From positions 183,719 through 240,279 of the forward strand of contig MVBO01000012.1 of the NCBI GenBank assembly GCA_002261195.1: a stretch of 56,561 nucleotides of DNA. Direction: 5' to 3'. Below, piece after piece: positions 44,732 to 56,411 of the stretch. Below the pieces are notes generated by a model, which was not told where the DNA came from, did not search any database, and saw nothing but the letters and a program-made list of their open reading frames with translations. Both the position numbers and the translations under genes were made by a program. Every line of letters begins with the position of its first letter. Position 1 is the stretch's first letter. The stretch comes from Bifiguratus adelaidae (taxonomy: Eukaryota > Mucoromycota > Endogonomycetes > Endogonales).

Positions 44732-45314
44732 TTCAGTCAGTCCAAATCAGATTGCTCAGGCAGTTTCGTACCACGCACAATTTCTCGGACGAAAGCCGGA
44801 AGGAGAAGGTACTTGCCTGCTTTCTGATACTGGCCGGACTCTTTGCGTTTCTGATGGTTCAGGGAACCGCACAGACATGGACAAGGGAAGCAAAAGACCT
44901 ATTTGCCTCTCTTTAACAAGGTATGAATGGCACGTGACCTCAGCTGGTTAAGCGACTCGCGCGCAGGCCGACGGCAGGAATTGCCTGGCTCGCATGATAG
45001 AAGATGATTGACTATAGATACAGGACTTTAAGTGGTTGAAGATGCTCATATGAAAAGTTTATATGGATTACTCTACATAAATGGTACAAGACCGTCCAAG
45101 AGATAGCGGCATCCGAATCGACGGGTTATTGTGCAAGGATCATTGGAAACCATGTGGACCTGAAGATACCATACTTGGATCCTGAGTTAATCTGAGAGAG
45201 ACGTTTGGAAAGAACGGTCCAAATGAGCGGGATTTGGTGTCTTCAATGAGTTTGCTTGTTGACCGAAAAGTCTCTGGATCCTTTTGAAGACGTTTGCCGC
45301 ACCGGGCAGCAGCC
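44732..45314. other. Intergenic region between MFS and ING genes
   Basis: Contains MFS promoter sequence on the minus strand. A plus frame ending at 44916 encodes a hydrophobic stretch (KVLACFLILAGLFAFLMVQG) but lacks a suitable ATG. Nothing else is supportable. Confidence 0.45.
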
Positions 45315-46508
45315 TTACATATATTTGTCCCGCCGCTTTCTGTTCTTCAAACCTTTCTCAGCCATATCCGCAAGACAATTGTCGCAATACCATGTCCCAG
45401 CAGGAGGCTCATCCAATCCAACACACTCCAAATGGAACCACTCGAGTTGACACTCCTGCAAAAAGCGGATCAGACATACCAACTATGAAGATGAAGTAAA
45501 CTTGCCTGATTGTCACAAGCAATCATTACACCATTACTGATACCACTGCAATAACAATATCGTTCCTCATCCTCTTGTTGATCACCGAAGAGTCCATCTT
45601 TCATCCCCTCTGCTGGCGGAGACATGACACCTTCCGGAGGTAAGTCGGGAGTTTTGTTACGCGGGCTTCCGAAAACGTCCTCATACTTGAGCGACGAGCC
45701 AGGATGTGACAAGCTTCTATCTTGTCTGAACCTTTTCCGAGGAGCTGAACCTGCATATAGTTACTCAAGGCGCACATTCTAAGATTATGGCCTATTTGTC
45801 TCACATACTTGTGTCGGAAGAGTCAGAGTCGTCATTAGCCGCCAACCTTCTGGCAACTTCGCTTTTGGAAGGTATAAGATTATATTGTGGATACAATGCT
45901 TGCAAATCCGAGTCCAATCGTTTCAATTGCCGATCAAGCTAAAAAGTATGCATGAGCAATAGAAAAAGTGCCGTGCGCATTTCGTTAATCACCCACCAAA
46001 TCTCTAGCCTTGTCTGCTAATGTACACTTTTCATCAGATAGCTGAATTGATCTCTTGATGTCTTGCCGGACCTTTTCCCGCGTCAAATCTTCTCCTGCAG
46101 GCTTTTCAAGGTAATCCTCGGCACCCTCTGGTTTGCTGAACAACTTGTACTGTCGCGATTTTATACGTTGTAATAGCTCTAAGGGAGTGCCACATGGCGA
46201 TTTAATATGCAGTTTGCATACTTGACAACCCTTTTGCTGCCGCTTACCATATTGCTCCCCGCTCTTGTTCTTCACCTCCGTCAACAGAAACTCGACCTCT
46301 CCAGGAACATCATCAACCACTAAAGTAAATCAGCAAGCGATTTCTTATCGCATTTAGCCTGCTTTAGCCTAATACCTGACAAGAACTCAGAGAGATACGT
46401 TCCAATGTCTAGAACATCGATTGAGTCCATCATGGCAAGTGCAGCAAGGTTCGCCTCGCAGAAGGCAATAGCCATATTGGGAATCACCCACTGCCCTTTT
46501 TGGTTCAT
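45315..46508 (-). CDS. ING-family PHD-finger chromatin protein
   Basis: ING proteins (Yng1, Yng2, Pho23 in yeast) read H3K4 methylation in histone acetyltransferase or deacetylase complexes. The ING helical region starts in IDVLDIGTYLSEFLSG, runs VDDVPGEVEFLLTEVKNKSG and ends SIQLSDEKCTLADKARDLVD followed by RQLKRLDSDLQALYPQYN. The PHD finger straddles an intron: RYCYCSGISNGVMIACDNQ joins ECQLEWFHLECVGLDEPPAG and TWYCDNCL, a complete Cys4-His-Cys3 set. A basic tail KNRKRRDKYM closes the protein. About 45 residues with Cys pairs (GCQVCKLHIKSPCG) are inserted in the helical region, which is unusual. The start at 46508 (MNQKGQWVIPNMAI) is a guess; a first exon further upstream is possible. It is 136 bases from the end of ATAD2. 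Confidence 0.85.
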
Positions 46509-46643
46509 GACTGCAAAAAGTCATTCACAGGGGAGCTTTGATTGGGCATACCCAACAGCGCTTTATAAGTTAGTCCAAAGTAAAGGTTTCAATGATATGC
46601 TCGTCGACACTGCCCGTCCATGACTTTACAATGGTATCCCAAT

Positions 46644-49600
46644 CTAGTCCTTAAACATTAGTGGAAGGCTGCATCCACTCTCCGGCAGTTTAAACTCGTC
46701 ACATAGTTTCTTAACGAAGAGGTTAGATCACTAAATATGAATGACTGGCAATCACTTACCGCAAACAAGATATCTCTATTCGTTTCGTCTCTGAATTGCC
46801 ATATCCAATATGCGATGCGACTTTTGCTTTGCTGCAATTGTTTGACGTTGAAATTCTCAGTGGCCTTCACCAGGCCTTGCAATAGGAATTGGAGCTTGGA
46901 CTCATCATATGTCACGCGAATTGGTTTTGGATCTAAATTGTTTTCACTCGATTTTGGTTCAATATCCAGTATTGGTGAAGTTTGCCCGTCTCCAGTTTCT
47001 GGAAGAATGGTCAATAGTCGACATAAATGAATTCGAAGCAACCTACGCACCTATAATCTCCTCACTTCGCTCGCCGTTACTACCTCCCGAGTTCTCTTCT
47101 GTCGCAGTCTCTGCCTCTACTGTGTCTGCTGTCTCTAGCGTCGCTTTTGCCTCGATTGCCTCAACCTCCGCCAATGTGTTTGCCAAGATTTCTTGCCCAA
47201 GGGAATCACCAAGCTTTGAACCGTTCTGTTCGAGACCATTTTGTTCGGACGCCTGTTGTTCGCCATCTTGTTGTACAGACGGCGATCTCACGGGAACATC
47301 GGGGCTCAAATGTCGCAGACGCCGGCTCAGGCGTTGCGGCGTGTCTTCTTGAAGGTAGATTGGCATCTTCTTGTTTTTGATAGCCCCGCTGCGACGAGGC
47401 GTTGTCGTGCGGAGCTCTCTTAGGAGGTCCTCGCCCAAGTAGTGCACGAGAGATTCGCATTCATCCACCAAACTGTAAGCCTAAATGGTATGCGTCAAGA
47501 AAGCATCCTTATCCCGAACATGTACTCACTCTAAATGCTAAGTCACTATCGTCGCCATTGTATTCTATGGCGTTGGCTTTGATGAGATGAATGTCTCTCA
47601 TCCAGTCCTCCACGGATAGATATTGATGTCGGTTAATATTCTGCATGATCGTAGAGAGATCCATCGGCTCTTTGATGACCTCGGTGTAGTCGGGATTTTC
47701 TACTAAATCAACAGGGCGACAAAACGGTTTGTACTTGCGATCTTTGGCGACTTCCTCAGTCATGTGACGTAGCTCCCTCCGCAACTCTCGCAGAACATGT
47801 TCATCATGTTCCCACATGCGTTGGATCTCGTCTTTGTTGAGACGTTTCGGTGGGGGTGGAGGCGCTTTCGGTAAGTCCTCATACTCATGAACGTGCTGTT
47901 GCCATTGCGAACGTTCGTTAGTAAGCTCGGCTCGTAATTGAGAAAAAAATCTGAGGCGTTCCGTTGCGTTCGGCAATCTAAGCTCCTTATTTCCGAGACT
48001 GCCTGTGTTGAACCATGACTGTATGTGGAAAGGTAGGTCACTGAACTTGCAATTGCTTGTAGCCAGCAGTAATATGGGCTCCTCGGCATCCAGATCGTAG
48101 AGTAAATCTTCAAAGTTCGCCTTCAAAGACTCCGGCATGGCCGCGGCCCAAGTTTCTATGTGCGGAATGTAGATGACACTTGGCTTTTGTCGCTTAACCT
48201 CCATGAACATCTGCAAGCAAGTGGCCTCGGGGCTCTGTTCATTGATGTTGTCAATAAGTTTAGTTACGGGTTTTCAATGATCACCGAGCCTGATCACATA
48301 CCCGTAACACGTCTGCCATCAGGGTAGCACTATCAACTGACTGCACATAATACCCCTCTAACGCATTCAAGATTGCCTTGCCGACATCTTGCTGACCCTG
48401 CCCTTCCGAGCCGCTTATCAGTAACCGAGGATGATAGACCTTTAGCGTAAAGGGTTCTATGACATCGATAAGATGACATCCCATGTGCAAAGGAAGGTAG
48501 GTTGGCTCACCTTGCAGAGAAATAGCAGTGTAGCGTCGCTCCAAACTATTGCCCACTCCTTTGGATTTATCTTTGATCGATGACTCCTTTACGCGATAAT
48601 CGGGGAGATGGTCAAATAAGGATGACAACAGCTGATCATATTGCGCAGACAATAGCAATGCTAGATCTGTTGACAGTGGCTTTGGAACATTAGCAGCCGA
48701 GCGTTGAATAGACGGTACAATTTCTACAGATCGTAAGTCATCATTTTGAAAGCATGCAAGGCTTCTCACAAACCTCGGGCGCATTGCAGGAAATGCTCTT
48801 CCGTCACCTTTATGGAGTCTAGGTCCAGAAGGAGCTTCTCGTTACTACTGTAAATCTGCGGATACCTTGAAGCTATAGCTCGCAATGCTGCTTCCGTGCA
48901 CAATGCCTAGAAAGGATTGAACGACTTTAAGTATGCCGTAAGAGTCTAGCATGCTTACTTTGAGGTCCGCACCAGAGTATCCATTTGACATGTCGACAAG
49001 CTTCTCCAGCAAGGACGACTCAAGAGGTGGTGACCAATGATCCGTTTGAAGCTTGATGATAACCTTTCTAGCTTGGCGATCTGGCAACGGGAAGTAAAAT
49101 TCCCGATCAAAGCGTCCGGGACGTCTCAAAGCTGGATCTATAGCGTCCAAGCGATTGGTGGCCCCGATCACAACAACTTGACCTCGGCTGTCGAGTCCAT
49201 CCATCAAAGCCAACAAGGTAGAAACTACCGATGAATGCACTTGCTCGGATTTACTTGACCTTATAGGCGCTAAACCTGAACGAAGTATTTAGAAAACCAA
49301 TCTCAACATAAACCGTCCTCAAGCCGTTCCTGCTTACCATCTATTTCATCAAAGAAGATAATGCTGGGCTGCCATGCGCGAGCTTCCTCGAATAGCAATC
49401 GCAGCTGCCTTTCCGCCTCGCCGACCCATTTTGACAAGCAATCAGCTCCCTTTCTCATAAAGAATGCAATTTTTTGATTTTCGGAAGAGCAACTTGATGC
49501 GAGAGCTCGAGCAACCAGTGTTTTGCCGGTTCCAGGAGAACCATGGAAAATGACACCTCGAGGAGGTGTGATATTAAACTTTTCATAGAGTTCCGGGTAT

Positions 49601-50994
49601 AAGAGAGGAAGCATTACCATTTCTTTCAACGATTTGACGTGATGATCGAGACCGCCTACATTGTCGAAGGTGATGTTTTTGGGTATGATGACAGCGTCAG
49701 CTTCTGACTTCGAATTGAGGTACGACGGACGACGTGAGCCTTCCAGTTCGTGAAAATTCATCGGCAATGGTCGACCGTGATCTCCGCCGCCGCCAGTGTG
49801 GTATTTCGCTCCTCGTGACGCCTTCGTCCGATCCTCGTCGCTGTCAGAAACATCTGAATACCTTCTTCCTGAAGACCCCAAGCGTCCACGAGCGGCTACA
49901 CTGTTGAAAGCATGACGTGCTATGTAAGAGCTGTTGATACTATCTCCCTTCCTGATATTCTTTGCGAGATTCTGGTTGACTTCTTCAGGAGGTAAATTGA
50001 ACACATAGTTTGGCTTTCCTGATCGTTCTCGTAGGTCATATTCCTTCTTCCTGTATCTAAGGTCGCTCTCATTTTCTCTTCTATACGATCCCGTGCCATT
50101 GAATCGTCTCTTCTTGCGGGCTGGCAAAGAATCATGAGCAGTTGGAGCATTGTCTTGCGAGGGGCTGTATCCGGCTCGAGAACGTAAGCTATAGTGCACT
50201 GGACGCTGCGGTGAGATTTTCCTCATCAAAGAACGACGTTGATCTGGACCATCCTCCTCATCGGTAGATGCGCCGCTGAAGTCCTGTTCAGGGTCACTTT
50301 CATCATCCACATTGTAGTGTGGTTGATTGGATTGACGCCGCAAAGAATATCGTAGTGAAGGCGATGAACGAGCATCACGATAGACAGGATTACTGCGGAA
50401 AGATGGGCGTTTCGGGACGAAGATCTCTTCACGGTATGATTCTTCAATCAGGGTCGGCACTTTCCGAACGACTCTGCTGCTTCGACGCAATGTATGCTCA
50501 TTAGCGCCGTCTTCATCTGCCTCTATATCTTTCGAGCTATCGCGCGTTCGTCTCGATGCATCAGACTTGGCTTTCTCCGACGTTGTTGTCGCGTTCCTCG
50601 ATTCCTCGCCGAATACGCGTTGGCTACGCAAACTGGTGTTTCTTCTGAAACCGTAACGGTCCAAAACACCGTTCTCCATACCATCTTTATAGCCGTAGCT
50701 TGCAGTATCCGAAGCGTCACCTCTTCTACGTCTTTCCGACCCAGCAGCTTCCCTTCCTTGACTTTGACGATTTCGCTTGCCAAGCGCGCCGCTATCATCG
50801 TCAAAGGCCGAGTCTTGTATTGCTTGTTTTGAGTACTTGTCCGTAAAGCTACTTCTTCGTTCGTTGTGCCGAGACTCTGGATTGCTGGTTATGCCGTTCT
50901 GCGAACGGTTGAGTGCAGTAGGCTGATCCAGCTGTGAGATATCCGGGGTAACCGGTTCGGGCTCTTCTGTTTCCACTGACGAGTTCCGGTTCAT
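46644..50994 (-). CDS. YTA7: ATAD2/Yta7/Abo1-type bromodomain AAA ATPase
   Basis: A chromatin-associated hexameric ATPase that acts on histone H3-H4. About eight exons. The first 390 residues are Arg/Ser/Asp-rich and disordered. AAA1 begins ITFDNVGGLDHHVKSLKEMV, with Walker A GSPGTGKT, Walker B IIFFDEIDG and arginine finger region ALRRPGRFDREF. AAA2 is degenerate: its P-loop position reads ISGSEGQGQQDVGKAILNAL. A bromodomain follows (KPFCRPVDLVENPDYTEVIK, EPMDLSTIMQNINRHQYLS, IKANAIEYNGDDSDLAFR) with the Asn of the acetyl-lysine pocket present in EYN. The C-terminal helical domain contains LVKATENFNVKQLQQSKSRI. It ends KLCDEFKLPESG plus a short tail. The arrangement is the canonical one for the family. 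Confidence 0.92.
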
Positions 50995-51103
50995 TGTGAT
51001 CCCTTTGCGTAGCGAGAATCAGTCATTCTCTGTAACTGAAGATGGGAAGCTGTGACCTCGCACTTAACACGTCGCGCGACTAAATTATAAGACGCGAGTA
51101 TAT

Positions 51104-53756
51104 TCAATGGGATTCACGCTGGACAAAGATAATCCTAATCTTTACATATCCAATGGTCGTGGATGGAGATGAGAAGCTATTGAAGGCGGTGGAACCTTGC
51201 TCTGGAGAACCCGTACTGGAGGATGAGAGGGATTCCACATGTCTTGGTATCGGATTTGGATCATAGTAAGATGGTCGGGAATCGGCTACATCGGAGGCTA
51301 TCCGAGAAGACTTTTCATGTTCATCATCGCCAATAGAAGCTAAGGTGGATCTCTTAAGACATTGCAGGCGAGGATCCTGGACTGAACGACTCTTGCTGAT
51401 GGATGATCGCTGACGTGACGTCTCGTAATTCCATGGAAGTGATTTCTGCAATGGCAATTGCAATTCCCATATGCGATTAGCTCTGTGACCACGAGCATAT
51501 GTAACAAGTGGAAAGCGTGCTTCTCCAATGAATTTGTCCTTGCGAAAATAGTATCTTTGAAAGATTTTGACGACGATGGCTATTTGAGACGTTCGTTTGA
51601 TAAAACAAACGCAATCTTGATTGAAAGAATGTCGCAGACTTGCAGAGACAGTCTTCGTACGGTGTTCTTGCAGCCATCGTTTGGTATCCATGTTCTCGAA
51701 AATAATCACCCCATATAGGGACCTGTTATCGTGATCGGAGGCTGTTTCTGACATTTGAGCCTTGTGATTATGCTGTTGGCCATCCTTCTGGCGAATCATT
51801 TGTGCTTCCAGTAAATACAAACGTGAATAGCCCTCGAAATAGTGCTCGCGCAAAAGTGTCATTCGCCGCATGAGTCGATGCCATAGAGGAGCATTGGGAT
51901 AGTCCGAGGTCAGCTCACGTATGCGAATTCTGTCATTACAATTGAAGAAAAAACGCATGAAGAATTCACCTTCTTGATCCGGCTCAAAGGTGGTGGGGAC
52001 ACAAACATATCGCGCCGGTTTAAGTCGTAGCTGAGTACTGATTTCGCGGGCATTCATATATGTCACTCTGCCAACCACATCATACATTGCTTTCTGCAGT
52101 CGATGTTGTCGATTTGATTCAACTCGAAAGATTACAAATCCAATGACAAGATTTTCCCGACCTAAATGGCGAGTGCGTCGTGAATCCTGCTGCGTCAATG
52201 ATATGATACAGTCCACTTCGCGGCGTATTTCGAACATGTACTGGTGATTATTGAGAAAGGTCTCCTCGTAGTTTATGCAACCTCCAGCTGTGCCATTGGT
52301 AATGGACCAATTGGAGTGCAGGGTCGACGTATGCCACCTCCTGGATTGATGAATCGCAAAACGCGAAACAGGAATTTGTCGACACACCACGAGATGAGTA
52401 AAATGAGTACAAAACTCGGCAAAAGGCTTGGATGAAATAGAGATGGGATTAGCGAAGTGTCGTCTGCTTCGTTACGTACCATCCAAAAGTCGCCGCTAGT
52501 CGTGCCGGTCGTCTTCCGCCGATTGCACGGAGCTTCTTTCATGTTTATATTGTTTGCCTCGCCGTTCCAAACACCTTCACCCCAAGGATTATGAAGCCTG
52601 ATAGACATTCGATCTATCACTGAGACTCTCGAATTTTGCTTCTTGCCATATGCTGCCATTTTCTGTACGAGGGATCGCCTCTCCTTATGTATGTCAATGA
52701 TGCTGTATGAGTGCTAATACACGGTCAATGAGGACATCTTGGTCCCACCTTCCTCTTACCCCAACGATCAACCCATTGCGCAATGTATCAATATCGTAGA
52801 GAAGTACATGTGGTTCAGTGCCGATGGAGCAGCTCATGAGTGCTGCTCTTCTATGAGCGGAAGCAAGGAAGCGAAACAGATTCTCCATGCCCCTCTCTCC
52901 TTTCACATCAAACCTTCCTGGACTTTCTGTGAGGTCAATTGAATCCGGTACTGTTCCAGTCAAGTCCACAAAAGCGTCCGAAGCACTACCAGAATCTAAT
53001 GCTTCATACGAGCCGCAGAGTTTGGCGTACGCTTTCTCAATTAGTGAAGGCCAGAATTCTTGCGGATCCGAAGAACGGGCGTATATTAGCTCTGGTAACA
53101 CGTTTGCCTGCTCAGTGGAAGAATTTTCTGGGGCGTAAGTCGGGAGATAAGAGTCCACAACTACTTCTATCCAGGTACCGAAGCGATAAAATCGGAATCG
53201 AAATATACCTACAATTGTCCCAGTGAGCACGCGAGCCAGCCAACTGCCGTATGAATGCGTAACATACCGGGATGAAAGGAGTTCGCTTGATCTTGCTGCC
53301 AATCCTGTGCTCGCCAGCGTGGCATGACTTGCTCCAGCAAGCGTGGATACAACCGCAACACCGCCAAAGCTGACACTAGCCAGCAATCTCCCATAGCGCT
53401 GCAATATTTGGGTGAGTTCTCGCGTAACTTCCTGCAACGAGCGGCAACAGTCTGACTTACCCTTGAGTTATATTCTGTCGAAGTGACAAGTTCTTGACTA
53501 AACGAGGCATAGGCGTCAAGTCCTAACGGAAGTAAGTATCCGTGGATTAGGAGACGGATGGGCTTGCGGAGAATAAACTCACCTCACAACGTACCCAACG
53601 AACCGGGAAACGTTCGGATGATGCAGAGTTCCATAGCGACGACTCTGAGGCTGGAAAGAAGTTGTCGACGAACTTTGCATTCCTGCGCTGGCATTCAGCA
53701 TACAGCTTTTTGTAATCTTGGCCATGAAGGAGCACAACTCGCTCATCTAAGGGCAT
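51104..53756 (-). CDS. Calpain-family cysteine protease
   Basis: A Ca2+-dependent papain-fold protease with all three catalytic residues present. The start is MPLDERVVLLHGQDYKKLYA at 53756. Cys is in MGDCWLVSALAVLRLYPRL. An intron (about 52695-52740) must be removed to give NGLIVGHSYSII, which holds the His. Asn is in RLHNPWGEGVWNG. Between them are GIFRFRFYRFGTWIEVVVDS and FWPSLIEKAYAKLCGSYEAL, standard calpain blocks. After the catalytic domain, FCTHFTHLVVCRQIPVSRFA and TNGTAGGCINYEETFLNNHQ mark the C2-like domain III, followed by a second beta-rich domain (VKIFQRYYFRKDKFIGEARF, possibly another C2) and a Ser-rich tail. No EF-hand region is visible. About eight exons. Its end is 110 bases from the ATAD2 start. 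Confidence 0.88.
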
Positions 53757-54771
53757 GCCCTTATGCTCTGTCGAGCAGGCGGGTCGCCTGTTCGTTCAAA
53801 AGGTAAGGTAATTTCTCAATTGTCCAAATTTGCGCGGGACATGCGCAATGTGCGTCGACGCTTCAATGGCTTCACTTGTGCTTCGAGTAAAGCTAAGGTT
53901 GCACATTCAGTGTGGGCTTACAGGACGATGTTGGACTCGTTCGCTTTCGCTTGTCATTGCATGGTGGTGAGCACTGTCCGGAGTCAGACAGCCAGAAAGA
54001 TTCATTTCGCTGCGAAATGTTCAAAAAGTGCAACTCGCTCGATAAAAACTTCGGACTCTCGTCGTTAGCCAGTGTCCAAGATTGTCAATCAAAGATTTTG
54101 ATTCACCGGGTGCCTAAGCTGACAAATAATGCAGGCATACTCATCAAATATTGCATGTTGTCTTGCCATCTTGTTCGTCGACACGACCTCCATGTTGCTT
54201 CTGCCGCTTTTACCGTACAGATTGACACTTGCATCAGATACTGTACGATACTTAGCACAAAGTTTAGAGTATGTCAGGTCGTGGATCTGACTAAGGACAA
54301 GTAAGGTGTTGTATGGTAATATAACGTGCTGTAAGCATTTTTGGTTGCGCATCACAGAGTCTTCTGATACTGCTGAGAAGCCATGCCAAATCCTTTTCTA
54401 CTTCCTTTGTGATGTTTCAATGCGCCAATGACCGTAGCCAACTGAGAGCTTTGTGAGATGTTGTGGGTTTGTCTTCGGTCAGAGGGTACCGGAAGTGAGG
54501 TCAGGAATATGTCCCGTATTCACTCGAAAGGTATTACACCGACGCTTCTACTGATGTTATGGAACGCAAGAAAGCCAAGTATGGAGGGGATAAAGCCATT
54601 AGGGATTGAGCATACGAGCAGGAACGCTAACAACATGCTCAACAACGAATATAACTTCAAAAAGATTGTAGCGAGAAGGACTACCGGTCTTCGAGAAAGA
54701 GTACGACTTCTTTGTCTCGTTACCCAACAGGATCCAAGAAAACCCCTGTTTATTCTTTTGGTGAGCTCCTT
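53757..54771. other. Intergenic region between calpain and the transposon field
   Basis: About 1 kb with no protein I can support. The 130-codon plus frame at 53912-54304 is featureless. One TACTGTA heptamer (about 54238) occurs before the dense field begins. Confidence 0.45.
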
Positions 54772-54946
54772 TACAGTACAGTACTGTATACTGTAGGATG
54801 CATGGTACCGTAGTACTGTACTGTAGATAGTTACATACAATATCAACGGTAGCCCACTGTAAGGTCATCGAATCATGCATTGTACATGACATTACTGTAC
54901 ATCGGGTACTGTACAGTATGTAATGTATCGTTGACGGTTACTTGTA

Positions 54947-55340
54947 CAGTAGCAGTCAAAACCGTCCCAAGGATTGCCTAATTTGGCTTTAACCAGCCAT
55001 TGCGCAACCACCACCCCCAGCTTCGACCCAAGCTTCCTAATGTATGTAGCCTTGTCCTTTGCCTATCATATGCTCGGTTTACAGCTTCATAGACCTTCTT
55101 GTCACGTCATAATTAAACCTAGAAGACGGTCCATTCCATGGGACACTTTTGTCCCCGACACACCAGAAATCTTTAATGTCCATTTATCAGTATTTCGTGT
55201 AGCCACCCTTCGCTGCAAATACAGCTTGGACTCTATCAGGCATGCTAGATATTAGCTTCGCACCTAAATCGGCAGGTATATTGTTCCATTCCACCTGTAC
55301 CCGGTCCCAAAGTTCCTTAACAGCCGATGCCTTAGTGTTG
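54947..55340 (-). mobile_element. Broken 3' end of a Tc1/mariner-like transposon
   Basis: The left edge is TA followed by CAGTAGCAGTCAAAACCGTC, a Tc1-type inverted repeat end. Inside on the minus strand lies the C-terminal end of a transposase (stop at 55187-55189). The subterminal sequence between about 54950 and 55165 resembles the 5' end of the second element at 56042-56275 (shared GCAGTCAAAA-CGTCCCAAG, GTCCTTTGCCTATCAT-like and TTTGTCCC words). This suggests long terminal repeats of about 200 bases. The rest of the element is missing beyond about 55340, right where a TACAGTA begins. Confidence 0.82.
55187..55336 (-). pseudogene. Tc1/mariner transposase, C-terminal fragment only
   Basis: About 49 codons read KELWDRVQVEWNNIPADLGA followed by KLISSMPDRVQAVFAAKGGY and TKY. 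This is the usual end of Tc1-type transposases, just before the 3' terminal repeat. The catalytic DDE region is absent, so the copy is dead. Confidence 0.85.
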
Positions 55341-56345
55341 TACAGTACATTATCTATTGAGGGAGACGTTCATCGATATAGAAATTTGTTTGACCTCATC
55401 AACGTACTGTACTGTATTCTTATTATGAGTATCGAATTACGACAAACTACTGGATACTACTGTATAACAGTACTGTACCTCTAGCTTAACTACAGTACAG
55501 TACTATACTGGGAATTGCCTCTAGAAAATGCACACAAACCACAAAATACAGTACACTACTGTAAAAGAGGCATTCGTGCCTCACAGCAATTAATTGCTAA
55601 GGCCTTATTGAGATGGATTATGAATATCTTTAAGAGTGACTAGTGACGAGAAGAAAATTGTAATCTATACTGTACATACTGTAGCTTTCCTTACGCTACA
55701 GTATACAAATCTGCAGATTTGACGCCAAAAGTTTCTTTGTACTGTAATACTGTAACGTACTTCGTCTGTAGTCAACGCTAATGCTTGCTGAATTTCAATA
55801 CAGTACACTTGAGTACGTACTGTATACTGGTCACAATACAGTAAGTAGTACTGTAACTACAGTAACCCATCTACAGTTTTTCATACGTTTGATTCAATTA
55901 CAAAGAAGCCGATACTGTACGCTGTATAGAGGGATAAGGTGATTCTCGATTCTGCTTTCCATACAGTGGCACCGCATGCCATCACCATTATGTTTAGCGA
56001 TCCGAGCTGCAATTACTGTGTACAGTAAGTACAGTATAGTACAGTGGCAGTCAAAAGCGTCCCAAGAATTGCCCATTTTGACTTTCACGCGTAATTGCGT
56101 AACACCCGAAGCAAGTGGGGATTCCAAACTTCTATCAGCCGTACATGTGTCCTTTGGCTATCATCTGCCCGAGTTTCAGCTTCTTAGCCCTTCTGGTGCC
56201 GTCACAATCAATGCTAGTGGCCATAAATTCCTTAGGACAGGTTTGTCCCTGCGTGTCGGACAAATTTGGGAAGGCAAGAACTCCTTGTACACATGCTATT
56301 GGCCTATGGCGTTCCTAGTGTAACATCTAGAGGGTACATGCTATG

Positions 56346-56353
56346 TATATAAG
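56346..56353 (+). promoter_or_regulatory. Candidate TATA box of the transposase gene
   Basis: The sequence TATATAAG lies about 60 bases before the transposase ATG, a suitable distance for a core promoter in a fungal gene. Assigned by sequence alone. Confidence 0.4.
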
Positions 56354-56411
56354 CTTCAAAATTCCCCAGAAGCCCCCAACTGTCGCTCCTGCAGCCAGTT
56401 TTGTTCAAACA

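Larger units (their letters stand above)
54772..56041. repeat. Field of TACAGTA/TACTGTA heptamers, candidate Tc1/mariner excision footprints
   Basis: Counting by eye gives about 14 TACAGTA and 18 TACTGTA in 1.27 kb, often overlapping by a shared TA (for example four in a row at 54772-54795, and pairs at 55405-55416 and 55491-55502). The transposon relic at 54952-55340 contains none. The two heptamers are reverse complements. Chance expectation is well below one. Elsewhere in the window I noticed only scattered single copies (about 10861, 33498, 54238). The neighbouring elements begin CAGTGG and CAGTAG next to a TA, so TA-CAG-TA and TA-CTG-TA are the footprints expected on their excision. Confidence 0.8.

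Noticed and set aside
44506-44916. Plus-strand frame ending in a hydrophobic stretch
   Set aside because: Most of it is antisense to the MFS gene and the hydrophobic part has no ATG before it.
53912-54304. 130-codon plus-strand frame
   Set aside because: No recognisable feature and no splice partners; likely chance in an intergenic region.
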